The notes under the pieces were generated by a model that had not been told where the DNA came from, searched no databases, and worked only from the letters and a program-made list of their open reading frames with translations. From NCBI GenBank assembly GCA_021848325.1, contig JAJZUU010000024.1:1-38331 (forward strand): a stretch of 38,331 nt of DNA. The letters are read 5' to 3'. A program made the position numbers and the translations under genes. Below are positions 25,645 to 38,188 of this stretch, piece by piece; the first letter of the stretch is position 1, and each line of letters begins with the position of its first letter. This DNA comes from Pseudomonadota bacterium (GTDB taxonomy: Bacteria > Pseudomonadota > Gammaproteobacteria > Burkholderiales > JAJZUU01).

Positions 25645-25884
25645 TTACTGTCGTTCCAGAATGGATCCTGAAAGCGGTAGGGGGTCAGAGATCGATGGCC
25701 GCAAATCCCGATAGGGGGATTTGTGTGGTCCGATTGAGCGGATCAGGAGGGCCCGGATTCCGAAGTCGGTGACGGCATTATACGCGAACACCGGGAAAAT
25801 GCAAAAGGTATGCGCCACCTGCATGGTAAAGCCCCCGTCGGTCGTTTCGGATACCACCAGCGCCTTGAAGGTTTGCGTAGCCAC
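25645..25884 (-). pseudogene. Remnant of a YhdH/quinone-oxidoreductase-like gene (N-terminal scrap)
   Basis: 79-codon frame starting at a GTG, 19 bp after the U32 peptidase gene on the same strand. The first 20 or so residues (ATQTFKALVVSETTDGGFT) resemble the N-terminus of the YhdH/YhfP medium-chain reductase family; similarity stops abruptly and the rest (HTFCIFPVFAYNAV ...) looks like unrelated sequence. This suggests a large deletion or rearrangement that left only the first exon-sized scrap. Alternatively it is an orphan small protein. The identification rests on my recollection of family N-termini and is tentative. Confidence 0.35.
25702..25723. repeat. Short hairpin between rhlE and the U32 peptidase gene
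   Basis: CAAATCCC and GGGATTTG form an 8-bp perfect stem with a 6-nt loop. No T tract follows on either strand, so it is not a typical intrinsic terminator. It may mark the rearrangement that removed most of the YhdH-like gene. The rest of 25524-25644 upstream of rhlE shows nothing recognisable. Confidence 0.5.
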
Positions 25885-25903
25885 GGGATCGCCCTTTCGA
25901 TTT

Positions 25904-27175
25904 TCACAGATAACGGGCGAGCAGGCCGTGGGCGATGTCCGTGTCGGCCGGAATCCGCACCACCCAGCCGCTGCCCGGGGCCTCCGCCAGGTCCTGTCCG
26001 TCCGGCCCCTGGATGCGCTCCAGGGTGAGCGAGCGATTGCCTGCGGGATGGATGATCTCCAGCCGGTCGCCCACCCGGAAGCGGTTCTTGACGACCACCT
26101 CGGCCGAGCCTCGCTCGAGGTCGTAGGCCACGATGTCGCCCACGTATTCGCTGCGCCGGCTCTCGGAGTGCCCCCGCAGATAGTTCTGGTGGTCCCGGGT
26201 GTGATGGCGCTGGTAGAAGCCGTCGGTGTAGCCCCGGTTGGCGAGGCCTTCCAGGTCTCCCAGCAGCGAGGTGTCGAACGGCTTGCCGGCCAGGGCGTCG
26301 TCGATCGCCCTGCGGTAGACCTGGGCGCTGCGCGCGACGTAGTAGGCGGACTTGGTGCGGCCCTCGATCTTGAGACAGTCGATCCCGATTCGCACCAGGC
26401 GCGCCACGTGCTCCACCGCCCGCAGGTCCTTGGAGTTCAGGATGTAGGTGCCGTGCTCGTCTTCCTCGATGGGCATCAACTCTCCGGGCCGCTCGCCTTC
26501 CTCCAGCAGATAGGCCTGCTGCGCCGGGCCCAGATCGCCGTTCGGGTCTTCCCGGGCCGGATGCACGCGGTACTCCCAGCGGCAGGAATTGGTGCAGGTG
26601 CCCTGGTTCGCGTCGCGATGGTTGAAGTAGCCGGACAGCAGGCAGCGGCCGGAATAGGCGATGCACAGTGCGCCGTGCACGAACACCTCCAGCTCCATGT
26701 CGGGGCAGGCTTGGCGGATCTCCTCGATCTCGTCCAGGGACAGCTCCCGGGACAGGATTACCCGGGCCAGCCCCAGGGACTGCCAGAATCGGACCGCCGC
26801 GTAGTTCATCGTGTTGGCTTGCACCGACAGGTGGATCGGGACCTGGGGCCAGAGCTCCCGCACCAGCATGATCAGGCCGGGGTCGGCCATGATCAAGCCG
26901 TCGGGCCGCAGGGCGACGACCGGCTCCAGGTCCGCGAGAAAGGTTTTCACCTTGGCATTGTGGGGCGTGAGGTTGCTGGTGACGTAGAACCTCTTGCCCA
27001 GGGCGCGGGCCTCCCGAATCCCCGCGGCCAACTGCTCCAGGCGGAATTCGTTGTTGCGGGCGCGCAGGCTGTAGCGGGGCTGGCCCGCATACACCGCGTC
27101 CGCCCCGAAAGCGAAGGCGTAGCGCATCTTTTCCAGGCTGCCGGCCGGCAGGAGAAGTTCAGGAGAGTTGCCCAT
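25904..27175 (-). CDS. trhP: U32-family peptidase homologue, TrhP (YegQ)-like
   Basis: 423 aa. The family is named peptidase U32; the E. coli YegQ/TrhP member is needed for hydroxylation of wobble uridine 34 in tRNAs. The N-terminus ELLLPAGSLEKMRYAFAFGADAVY and the U32 signature region (ELEVFVHGALCIAYSGRC then NQGTCTNSCRWEY, with four cysteines likely to hold a cofactor or cluster) are clear. The C-terminal beta-barrel-like domain follows (VGDIVAYDLERGSAEVVVKN). The ATG at 27175 is chosen over a TTG at 27208; no good ribosome site is visible. It is divergent from dnaE with 86 bp between starts. Confidence 0.88.
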   Translation of the reverse strand: MGNSPELLLPAGSLEKMRYAFAFGADAVYAGQPRYSLRARNNEFRLEQLAAGIREARALGKRFYVTSNLTPHNAKVKTFLADLEPVVALRPDGLIMADPGLIMLVRELWPQVPIHLSVQANTMNYAAVRFWQSLGLARVILSRELSLDEIEEIRQACPDMELEVFVHGALCIAYSGRCLLSGYFNHRDANQGTCTNSCRWEYRVHPAREDPNGDLGPAQQAYLLEEGERPGELMPIEEDEHGTYILNSKDLRAVEHVARLVRIGIDCLKIEGRTKSAYYVARSAQVYRRAIDDALAGKPFDTSLLGDLEGLANRGYTDGFYQRHHTRDHQNYLRGHSESRRSEYVGDIVAYDLERGSAEVVVKNRFRVGDRLEIIHPAGNRSLTLERIQGPDGQDLAEAPGSGWVVRIPADTDIAHGLLARYL

Positions 27176-27186
27176 GGTGGTAGAAT
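27158..27186 (+). promoter_or_regulatory. Candidate promoter of dnaE
   Basis: TTCAGG (27158-27163) and TAGAAT (27181-27186) are 17 bp apart. The -35 would lie inside the 5' end of the divergent U32 gene, giving a dnaE leader of about 70 nt. Confidence 0.3.
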
Positions 27187-27261
27187 TGGAACGAAGGCGC
27201 GGGCGCAAGCCGGCCCGCTTCGGAAGTAGGCATTAGACCCCAAAGCCCGCACAACATCAAC

Positions 27262-30717
<3,456 letters not shown>

Positions 30718-30800
30718 GGTGCCTGCGGGCGGTTTGACCCTGCCCACCCGTCCCAAACAATTGCGCGCAAGGGCAAATGCATCTTGAGGTTTTTGCCACG

Positions 30801-32450
30801 TCAGGAAGACGCGCGCAGAGATTTGAAGTGATTGATCAGGCCGTTGGTGGAGCCGTCGTGGCTGTCGACCCGGGCCGCGCCGGATAGCTCGGGCAGGATG
30901 GCCCTGGCCAACTGCTTGCCCAGTTCCACCCCCCACTGGTCGAAGGAGTTGATGTTCCAGATCACCCCCTGCACGAACACCTTGTGCTCGTAGAAGGCGA
31001 TCAAGGCGCCCAGGGTTTGGGGGTCGAGACGCCTGAACAGGATGGAGTTGGTGGGCTTGTTGCCAGGGAATACCTTGTGGGGGGCGAGGCGCCGGGCCTC
31101 TTCTTCGCTCAGGCCGGCGGCGGCCAGTTCCGCCGCGGCCTCCGCCTCGGTCTTGCCGCGCATCAGGGCCTCGGGCTGGGCGAAGAAGTTGGCCAGCAGG
31201 ACGGGGTGGTGGTCCCCCAGGGGGTTGTGGGTCTCGGCGGGGGCGAGAAAATCCGCCGGGATTATGCGCGTGCCCTGGTGGATCAACTGGTAGAAGGCGT
31301 GTTGGCCGTTGGTGCCCGGCTCCCCCCAGATGACGGGGCCGGTGGGGTAGTCGACGGCCCTTCCGGTCCGGTCCACCCGCTTTCCGTTGCTCTCCATGTC
31401 CAATTGTTGCAGGTAGGCGGGCAGCCGGCGCAGGTATTGGTCGTAGGGCAGGATGGCGTGGGTTTCGCAGCCGAAAAAGTCGTTGTACCAGAGGCCGACG
31501 AGGGCGGCGACGAGGGGGATGTTCCGGTCCGGCGGGGCGGCCCGGAAGTGCTCGTCCATGGCGTGGGCGCCGCCCAGCAGCGCCTCGAAGCGGTCCATCC
31601 CGACGGCGACGGCGATGGGCAGGCCGATGGCCGACCACAGGGAGTAGCGGCCCCCCACCCAGTCCCAGAATCCGAACATGTTGGCGGTGTCGATGCCGAA
31701 TTTCGCCACTTCCTCCCCGTTGGTGGAAACGGCGACGAAGTGCCGGGCCACGGCTTCGGCGCCTGGTGCATGGGCCAGCAGCCAGTCGCGGGCGGAGCGG
31801 GCGTTGGTCAGGGTTTCCTGGGTGGTGAAGGTCTTGGAGGCGACGATGAACAGGGTGGTCTCGGGGTCCAGGGAGCGCAGCGTCTCGCTCAGATGGGTGC
31901 CGTCCACGTTGGACACGAAATGGCAGTTGAGCCCCGGCTTGCCGTACGGGGTCAGGGCCTCGGTGACCATGGCCGGGCCCAGGTCGGAGCCGCCGATGCC
32001 GATGTTGACCACGTCGCTGATGGGTTTGCCGCTGTAGCCCTTCCAGGCGCCGCCGCGCACTGCCTCGGAAAACGCCCTCATATGGGCGAGCACCCCGTTG
32101 ATCGCGGGCATCACGTCCCGGCCGCGGACCAACACCGGGCGGTTGGAGCGGTTGCGCAGGGCGGTGTGCAGCACCGCCCGGTGCTCGGTGAAGTTGATCT
32201 CCTCGCCGCCGAACATCCTGCCGATCCAGGCGGGCACGTCCGCCTGCCGGGCGAGGTCCAGCAGCAGCGCCAGGGTCTCCCCAGTGATCAGGTTCTTGGA
32301 AAAATCGAACAGGATGTCGTCGAAGGCCAGGGAGAACCGCTCGAAGCGCTGCGGGTCGCCCTGGAACAGGTCGCGCATGTGGACGCCCGCCAGGCTGCGC
32401 CGGTGGGCCAGCAGCGCCTGCCAGCTCCGGGATTCGGTGAGGGAACTCAT
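30801..32450 (-). CDS. pgi: Glucose-6-phosphate isomerase Pgi
   Basis: 549 aa, the same as E. coli Pgi. It interconverts glucose 6-phosphate and fructose 6-phosphate. Catalytic residues are visible: Glu353 in DMESNGK, His384 in GEPGTNGQH, and Lys in [12 protein letters not shown]. The sugar-phosphate loop is [12 protein letters not shown] with [12 protein letters not shown]. The start at 32450 leaves 22 bp after the glgB stop; an alternative at 32498 would overlap glgB by 26 bp. Cotranscription with glgB links glycolytic hexose phosphate to glycogen synthesis. The remaining 83 bp between the pgi and dnaE stops contain nothing notable. Confidence 0.96.
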   Translation of the reverse strand: MSSLTESRSWQALLAHRRSLAGVHMRDLFQGDPQRFERFSLAFDDILFDFSKNLITGETLALLLDLARQADVPAWIGRMFGGEEINFTEHRAVLHTALRNRSNRPVLVRGRDVMPAINGVLAHMRAFSEAVRGGAWKGYSGKPISDVVNIGIGGSDLGPAMVTEALTPYGKPGLNCHFVSNVDGTHLSETLRSLDPETTLFIVASKTFTTQETLTNARSARDWLLAHAPGAEAVARHFVAVSTNGEEVAKFGIDTANMFGFWDWVGGRYSLWSAIGLPIAVAVGMDRFEALLGGAHAMDEHFRAAPPDRNIPLVAALVGLWYNDFFGCETHAILPYDQYLRRLPAYLQQLDMESNGKRVDRTGRAVDYPTGPVIWGEPGTNGQHAFYQLIHQGTRIIPADFLAPAETHNPLGDHHPVLLANFFAQPEALMRGKTEAEAAAELAAAGLSEEEARRLAPHKVFPGNKPTNSILFRRLDPQTLGALIAFYEHKVFVQGVIWNINSFDQWGVELGKQLARAILPELSGAARVDSHDGSTNGLINHFKSLRASS

Positions 32451-32472
32451 CTTGTCAGTCTTCAGTTTCCGG

Positions 32473-34665
32473 TTACTTTGCACGGGCGAGAACGACACCG
32501 GCCAGCGGCGGCACGGTGACCTCCAGCATGTGGGGGAAGCCCATCCACGAAATATCCTGGGCGGACAGTCCGGCCCCGTTGCCCATGTTGCTGCCTCCGT
32601 AGTAGGTCGAGTCGCTGTTGAATATCTCTTTGTAGGCCGCCCCTTCCGGCACGCCGATCCGGTAGTTCTCCCGCGGCACCGGGGTGAAGTTGAGCACCAC
32701 CACTACGAAGGAGCCGTCCCGGGCGCAACGAAGGTAGCTCAGCACCGACTGGTCCGCGTCGTGGCAGTCGATCCAGGAGAACCCTTCCGGCACGAAATCC
32801 AGGTCGTGCAGCGCCGGGGTGGAGTGATAAAGGCCGTTCAGGTCCCGGGCGATCTGGTGAATGCCCTGGTGCCAGTGGTGCTCCAGCAGTTGCCACTGCA
32901 GTTCCTCCTTGATCTGCCATTCCTTGCCCTGGCCGAACTCGTTGCCCATGAAGTTGAGCTTCTTGCCCGGAGAGGTCATCTGGTAGGTGAGCAGCAGCCG
33001 CAGGTTGGCGAATTTCTGCCAGGCATCCCCGGGCATCTTGTCGAGGAGGGATCGTTTGCCGTGCACCACCTCGTCGTGGGAGAAGGGGAGGACGAAGTTT
33101 TCCGTATAGGAGTAGAGCTGGCCGAAGGTGAGCTCGTTGTGGTGGTAGCGCCGGTGCACCGGCTCGTGCTGCATGTAGCTCAAGGTGTCGTTCATCCAGC
33201 CCATGTTCCATTTCATGGAAAAGCCCAGCCCGCCCAGGTATACCGGGCGCGACACCATGGGCCAGGCGGTGGACTCCTCGGCGAAGGTGAGCGCCCCGGG
33301 AAAGGACTCGTGCACCATGACATTCAGTTCCCGCAGAAAGTCGATCGCCTCCAGGTTCTCGCGGCCGCCGTACTTGTTGGGCAGCCACTCGCCCTCCTTG
33401 CGGGAGTAGTCCAGGTAGAGCATGGAGGCCACGGCGTCCACCCGCAGGCCGTCCATGTGCAGTTCCGCCAGCCAGTAATGGGCGCTCGCCAGCAGGAAGC
33501 TTCTCACCTCGCTGCGACCGTAGTTGAAGATGTGGGTTCCCCACTCCTGATGGAATCCCAGCCGCGGGTCCTCGTGCTCATACAGGGCGGTGCCGTCGAA
33601 ACGGGCGAGGGCGAAGGCGTCCTGGGGAAAATGGGCCGGTACCCAGTCCAGGATGACGCCGATGCCCGCCTGGTGGCAGGCATCCACCAGGGCGCGCAGG
33701 TCATCCGGCGTGCCGTAGCGGCTGGTGGGCGCGAAATAGCCGGTGGTCTGGTAGCCCCAGGATTCGTCAAGGGGATGTTCGGTGACGGGGAGCAGCTCGA
33801 TATGGGTGTAACCCATGTCCTTCACGTAGGAAACGAGGCTTTCCGCCAGTTCGCGGTAGGAGAAAAAGCCGCCGTCCGGCTTCTGCCGCCATGAACCGAG
33901 GTGCACTTCGTACACGCTACACGGGGCGTGCAGCCAGTCCAGGGTGGCGCGCTCGGCCATCCATTCGCCGTCCTGCCAGAGGTAGTTACTGGGCACGGTC
34001 ACCTTCGCGGCCGTGCCCGGGCGCAGTTCGTACATCTGGGCGTAAGGGTCGGTCTTGACCAGGATGTTGCCGCTGTCACGGTTGCGGATTTCGTACTTGT
34101 ACAGGTCGCCGACCCGCAGGCCGGGGACGAACAGTTCCCACACCCCGCTGGCACCCAGGGTCCGCATGGCATGCATCCTGCCGTCCCAGCGATTGAAGTC
34201 CCCCACCACGCTCACCCGCTCGGCGTTGGGGGCCCACAGGGCGAAGCGAACCCCGGACACCCCGCGGATCTCCATGACATGGCTGCCCAGGGTCTTGTAT
34301 GCCTGGTGCAACTTGCCCTCGTTGAACAGGTAGAGGTCCTGCTCGCCCAGGGTTGGCGGGAACTGGTAGGGGTCATGGGTTTCCTCCAGCCGCCCGTGCG
34401 CTTGCACGCGCAGGCGATAGGGCAAAGGGGGGCGGATCGCGCCGCGCCATTCGAACAACCCCCGGCGGTCGGTGCGGGTCAGGGGCTCCCAGGCGCCATC
34501 GATCTGTACCCATGCCTTATCCGCGTCGGGGGAGAAATGGCGCAACACATGCCCGCCGTCTTCCTGGTGCAGACCAAGGTATTGGTGGGGCGCATAATGC
34601 CGCGCCTGCAGCAGCAATTGGAGCTGCGGATTGACTTCCGGTGCGCTGTCGTGTTTCATAATCAT
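32473..34665 (-). CDS. glgB: 1,4-alpha-glucan branching enzyme GlgB
   Basis: 730 aa (E. coli 728). It makes the alpha-1,6 branches of glycogen. It has an N-terminal beta-sandwich ([11 protein letters not shown]), CBM48 ([20 protein letters not shown]) and a GH13 barrel with nucleophile Asp410 ([10 protein letters not shown]) and acid Glu463 (LTFAEEST); [10 protein letters not shown] carries the third carboxylate. A C-terminal beta domain follows ([15 protein letters not shown]). Start candidates are 34665 and 34659; neither has a well-placed ribosome site. It is divergent from glgC across 180 bp, which must hold both promoters. Confidence 0.96.
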   Translation of the reverse strand: MIMKHDSAPEVNPQLQLLLQARHYAPHQYLGLHQEDGGHVLRHFSPDADKAWVQIDGAWEPLTRTDRRGLFEWRGAIRPPLPYRLRVQAHGRLEETHDPYQFPPTLGEQDLYLFNEGKLHQAYKTLGSHVMEIRGVSGVRFALWAPNAERVSVVGDFNRWDGRMHAMRTLGASGVWELFVPGLRVGDLYKYEIRNRDSGNILVKTDPYAQMYELRPGTAAKVTVPSNYLWQDGEWMAERATLDWLHAPCSVYEVHLGSWRQKPDGGFFSYRELAESLVSYVKDMGYTHIELLPVTEHPLDESWGYQTTGYFAPTSRYGTPDDLRALVDACHQAGIGVILDWVPAHFPQDAFALARFDGTALYEHEDPRLGFHQEWGTHIFNYGRSEVRSFLLASAHYWLAELHMDGLRVDAVASMLYLDYSRKEGEWLPNKYGGRENLEAIDFLRELNVMVHESFPGALTFAEESTAWPMVSRPVYLGGLGFSMKWNMGWMNDTLSYMQHEPVHRRYHHNELTFGQLYSYTENFVLPFSHDEVVHGKRSLLDKMPGDAWQKFANLRLLLTYQMTSPGKKLNFMGNEFGQGKEWQIKEELQWQLLEHHWHQGIHQIARDLNGLYHSTPALHDLDFVPEGFSWIDCHDADQSVLSYLRCARDGSFVVVVLNFTPVPRENYRIGVPEGAAYKEIFNSDSTYYGGSNMGNGAGLSAQDISWMGFPHMLEVTVPPLAGVVLARAK

Positions 34666-34764
34666 GTCGATGGGTAATTCCTTGTCCGGTCCACCATGGC
34701 GGATTATGATAAAAAACCCGCCGTCGGTTCATCCTGCCATGATCCGTTGTCTTTTGCTAGAAGA

Positions 34765-34770
34765 TATTAT
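34765..34770 (+). promoter_or_regulatory. Candidate -10 box for glgC
   Basis: A TATTAT lies in an AT-rich pocket (AGATATTATAG) of the 180-bp glgB/glgC gap, 75 bp before the GTG start. No convincing -35 is seen at 16-18 bp. No activator or operator palindrome was recognised in the gap. Confidence 0.3.
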
Positions 34771-34845
34771 AGCCCGTAACCCGGCTGCGTTACCCCATGT
34801 GCGTGGTCTAGAATGGAGATTGATGGCGTGTTGAAGGAGCAAGCT

Positions 34846-36120
34846 GTGCAGAAAGATTACCCGCGTTTCGTCAGCTTGCTGACGAAAAACACGGTGGCGC
34901 TCATCTTGGCCGGCGGGCGCGGTAGCCGCCTCAAGCAACTGACCGACTGGCGGGCCAAGCCGGGCGTCCCCTTCGGCGGAAAATTCCGCATCATCGATTT
35001 CCCCCTCTCAAACTGCCTCAATTCCGGCATCCGGCGGGTCGGTGTCATCACCCAGTACAAGGCCCACAGCCTGATCAAGCATATCCAGCGCGGCTGGGGT
35101 TTCCTGCGCGGGGAGTTCAACGAGTTCGTGGAACTGCTGCCGGCCCAGCAGCGGATCGAGGTCGACTGGTACAAGGGCACGGCGGATGCGGTGTTCCAGA
35201 ACATGGACATCATCCGCGAATATGGCCCGGAGCACATTTTGATTCTGGCCGGCGACCACATCTACAAGATGGACTACGGCGAGATGCTGGCCAGCCATGC
35301 CGCCAACGCCGCGGACATGACGGTGGCCTGCCTGGAGGTGCCGCTGGCGGACGCCACCGCTTTCGGGGTGATGACCGTGGATCAGTACCACCGGGTGGTG
35401 GATTTCGATGAGAAGCCCCAGAACCCGACATCGATCCCGGGGCAGCCGGACAAGGCCCTGGCGAGCATGGGGATCTACGTGTTCAATGCCCATTTCCTGT
35501 ACGAACAACTGATTCGCGACGCCGACGAGCGGCATTCCTCCCACGATTTCGGTCACGACATCATTCCCTACCTGTTTCCGCGCTACCGCGTCTTCACCCA
35601 TAGTTTCGCCGACAGTTGCGTATGCAAGCCGGGCGGTGTGCCCTATTGGCGCGACGTGGGCACGGTGGATGCCTACTGGGAAGCCAATATGGAACTCACC
35701 AAGGTGAATCCGGACCTGAACCTGTACGATACCCAATGGCCGATCTGGACCTACCAGGAGCAACTGCCGCCGGCCAAGTTCGTGTTCGACGACGATGACC
35801 GGCGGGGCATGGCCGTCGATTCCATGGTGTCCGGCGGCTGCATCATCAGCGGCGCCGCCATCAGGCGTTCCCTGCTGTTCTCCAACGTGCGGGTCAACAG
35901 CTTTTCCGAGGTGGTGGACTCGGTGGTGCTACCCAACGTGGAGATCGGGCGCAACGTCCATCTGCAGCGGACGGTGATCGACAAGGGCTGCAGGATCGAC
36001 GACGGCATGGTCATCGGGTTCGACCGGGCGGAGGACGTCAAGCGCTTCCACGTCACCGAGAAGGGGATTACGCTTGTCACTCCGGAGATGCTGGGCCAGC
36101 CCGTCCACCATATCCGCTGA
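34846..36120 (+). CDS. glgC: Glucose-1-phosphate adenylyltransferase GlgC
   Basis: 424 aa. It makes ADP-glucose, the committed step of bacterial glycogen synthesis. The N-terminal nucleotidyl loop is [20 protein letters not shown], the sugar-phosphate site is [29 protein letters not shown] contains the catalytic Asp, and a C-terminal left-handed beta-helix follows ([20 protein letters not shown]). The GTG at 34846 is chosen because AAGGAG lies 6 nt upstream; the more obvious ATG at 34813 has no ribosome site. The TGA stop abuts the family C element and appears duplicated on its far side. Confidence 0.95.
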   Translation: MQKDYPRFVSLLTKNTVALILAGGRGSRLKQLTDWRAKPGVPFGGKFRIIDFPLSNCLNSGIRRVGVITQYKAHSLIKHIQRGWGFLRGEFNEFVELLPAQQRIEVDWYKGTADAVFQNMDIIREYGPEHILILAGDHIYKMDYGEMLASHAANAADMTVACLEVPLADATAFGVMTVDQYHRVVDFDEKPQNPTSIPGQPDKALASMGIYVFNAHFLYEQLIRDADERHSSHDFGHDIIPYLFPRYRVFTHSFADSCVCKPGGVPYWRDVGTVDAYWEANMELTKVNPDLNLYDTQWPIWTYQEQLPPAKFVFDDDDRRGMAVDSMVSGGCIISGAAIRRSLLFSNVRVNSFSEVVDSVVLPNVEIGRNVHLQRTVIDKGCRIDDGMVIGFDRAEDVKRFHVTEKGITLVTPEMLGQPVHHIR

Positions 36121-36454
36121 GAGGTTGTGAAGAAACCGTCGCGAGCGGCCGGAGTGCGAGGCGCGAACGCTGCGGACGACGAGACATATCGAATGGATAG
36201 GCGAGGAGTGAGCGAGTGAGCAACGAAGCAATCCGGTCGCGCAGCAGGTTTATTGTCCATCGCAAGGTTTAAACCACCGGCTTTAGCCGGTCAGCTTTAG
36301 CCTTGCAAATTCAGCAAGCGTGGAACAAACCGAAGCTCGTTCCACCTTGCTGGTGTTGCGCGTTTAGCTGGGCGCGAGCAAGAGGACTTTAGTCCTCTGC
36401 GCCTAGCTGCGCTAACCCACCTGCTTTAGCAGGTGGTAGTTCAGTCACAACCTC
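36121..36454. mobile_element. Composite palindromic element, family C (334 bp), with hairpin array
   Basis: It is bounded by perfect 10-bp inverted repeats, GAGGTTGTGA and TCACAACCTC, with TGA directly outside each end. The left 130 bp contain an imperfect inverted arrangement (AAACC 36133-36137 to GGTTT 36247-36251) and GAGCGAGTGAGC-type repeats. The right part is a hairpin array: ACCGGC-TTTA-GCCGGT (36276-36291), a 14-bp stem with one bulge (36312-36352), AGAGGAC-TTTA-GTCCTCT (36381-36398), and CCACCTGC-TTTA-GCAGGTGG (36417-36436). The TTTA-looped hairpins resemble IS200/IS605 subterminal hairpins, so this may be one element nested in another. It contains no gene and fills the whole 340-bp glgC/GH57 gap. 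Confidence 0.7.
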
Positions 36455-36460
36455 TGACCC

Positions 36461-38188
36461 ATGGCCGAGCGAGCGCGCAAACTGCGCCTGATCCTGTGCT
36501 GGCATATGCACCAGCCGGACTACCGCAACTATTCCTCGGGCGAATTCACGCTGCCGTGGACCTATCTGCACGCCCTCAAAGACTACAGCGACATGGCCTT
36601 TCACATGGAGCAGCACCCGGGGGCACGGGCCGTGTTCAATTTCGTGCCCGTACTGCTGGACCAGTTGGAGGCCTACGGCAAGGGGTTCGAGATCGGAGAT
36701 GTGCGCGATCCCCTGCTACGACTGCTGGCGGCGGAGGACCTCGATCGTGTGACGGAAGACGAGCGCGCGCTGATTCTGGAGTACTGTTTCCGCTGCAACC
36801 ACCAGACCATGCTGCTGCCTTATCCCGCCTTCAAGCGGCTGCACGATCTCTACAATCTGTTGGAAGGGCAGGATGGGGCGGCCCTCGGCTATCTCTCCGG
36901 GAAGTACCTGGCGGACCTGCTGGTTTGGTACCACCTGGCATGGATGGGGGAGAGCGTGCGCCGGCAGCACGAACGGGTTACCGGGCTGCTGAGCAAGGGG
37001 GAGGGCTACACCTACGCCGACCGGCTGCAATTGTTCCACCTGATCGGCGAACTGATCGGGGAGCTGATCCCCCGTTATCGCAGGCTTGCCGAGGCGGGAC
37101 GGATCGAGCTTTCCACCACCCCCCATTACCATCCCATAGCGCCCCTGCTCATCGACTTGAAGGCGGCCAGGGAAAGCCTTCCCGACTCCACTCTGCCGCA
37201 GTCGCCCGAGTATCCGGGAGGCAGGACCCGGGTGGCCTTTCATATCACCTCGGCGCTGGAAAGCCACCGGGCGCGTTTCGGCGCGGAGCCGCACGGATTC
37301 TGGCCGGCGGAAGGCGGTGTCTCGAGCGCCCTGATGGAACTGCTGGCCCAGCAGGGTTGCCGCTGGACCGCGAGCGGCGAAGGGGTGCTGGTCAACAGCC
37401 TGCGCCGGGCGCAACCGTCCGGGGCGTTGCCGTCCCGGGCGCAGTACCTGTACCGCCCCTACCGGATTGCCGCGGTGCACGAGCCCATCGTCTGCTTCTT
37501 CCGGGACGATCGCCTGTCGGACCTGATCGGTTTCGAATACGCCAAGTGGCACGGGCGAGACGCGGCCGCCAACTTTGTCCGTTCCCTGGAGCAGATACTG
37601 CAAGAGGCGCCGATGGACGAAGACCCGGTGGTGAGCGTGATCCTGGACGGGGAAAACGCCTGGGAGTTCTACCCGTACAACGGCTATTATTTCCTGTCCG
37701 ACCTGTACGACGCCTTGCAGGCCCACCCCGCCATCGAGATGACTACCTTCCGGGAGGTCCTGGAGCAGTACGCAGGGGAGCGGGGCGCCTGCGCCAAGCC
37801 CGGCGTGCTTCCGGGCCTGGTCGCGGGTAGTTGGGTGTACGGCACTTTTTCCACCTGGATCGGCTCGCCGGACAAGGACCGGGCCTGGGATCTACTGTGT
37901 GCCGCCAAGCAGAGCTTCGACCGGGTGATGGCCAGCGGCCGATTGACCGAAGCGGAGCAGGCGGCGGCCTACCGGCAGCTTTCCAGTTGCGAAAGTTCCG
38001 ACTGGTTCTGGTGGTTCGGGGACTACAACTCCGAACATGGCGTGACGAGTTTCGACCGGCTCTTCCGGGAGAACCTATCCAACCTGTACCGCCTGCTGCA
38101 CCTTGCAGTCCCGGAACATCTCAGCCAGCCCATCAGCCGGGGAGGCGGCCATGCCGAGGCCGGCGGGACCATGCGCCGGGCCGGCTAG
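36461..38188 (+). CDS. Glycoside hydrolase family 57 protein (alpha-amylase/4-alpha-glucanotransferase-like)
   Basis: 575 aa, cytoplasmic. GH57 enzymes act on alpha-glucans with retention. Region 1 is LCWHMHQPDYR near the N-terminus, the nucleophile is Glu284 (FWPAEGGVS), the acid/base is Asp396 (VILDGENAWEFYPYNG), and the C-terminal helical domain follows (SDWFWWFGDYNSEH). Location after glgC and near glgB and pgi points to glycogen turnover; hydrolase, transferase or branching activity cannot be told apart from sequence. No ribosome site precedes the ATG, which lies 6 bp after the family C element. The TAG stop is the first three bases of family A copy 2, so the final residues are probably insertion-derived in length. 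Confidence 0.9.
   Translation: MAERARKLRLILCWHMHQPDYRNYSSGEFTLPWTYLHALKDYSDMAFHMEQHPGARAVFNFVPVLLDQLEAYGKGFEIGDVRDPLLRLLAAEDLDRVTEDERALILEYCFRCNHQTMLLPYPAFKRLHDLYNLLEGQDGAALGYLSGKYLADLLVWYHLAWMGESVRRQHERVTGLLSKGEGYTYADRLQLFHLIGELIGELIPRYRRLAEAGRIELSTTPHYHPIAPLLIDLKAARESLPDSTLPQSPEYPGGRTRVAFHITSALESHRARFGAEPHGFWPAEGGVSSALMELLAQQGCRWTASGEGVLVNSLRRAQPSGALPSRAQYLYRPYRIAAVHEPIVCFFRDDRLSDLIGFEYAKWHGRDAAANFVRSLEQILQEAPMDEDPVVSVILDGENAWEFYPYNGYYFLSDLYDALQAHPAIEMTTFREVLEQYAGERGACAKPGVLPGLVAGSWVYGTFSTWIGSPDKDRAWDLLCAAKQSFDRVMASGRLTEAEQAAAYRQLSSCESSDWFWWFGDYNSEHGVTSFDRLFRENLSNLYRLLHLAVPEHLSQPISRGGGHAEAGGTMRRAG

Noticed and set aside
36121-36460. CRISPR array or tRNA cluster in the hairpin-rich gap
   Set aside because: The hairpins differ in sequence and spacing, there is no repeated direct unit of 25-40 bp, and no tRNA-like T-loop or acceptor stem is present.
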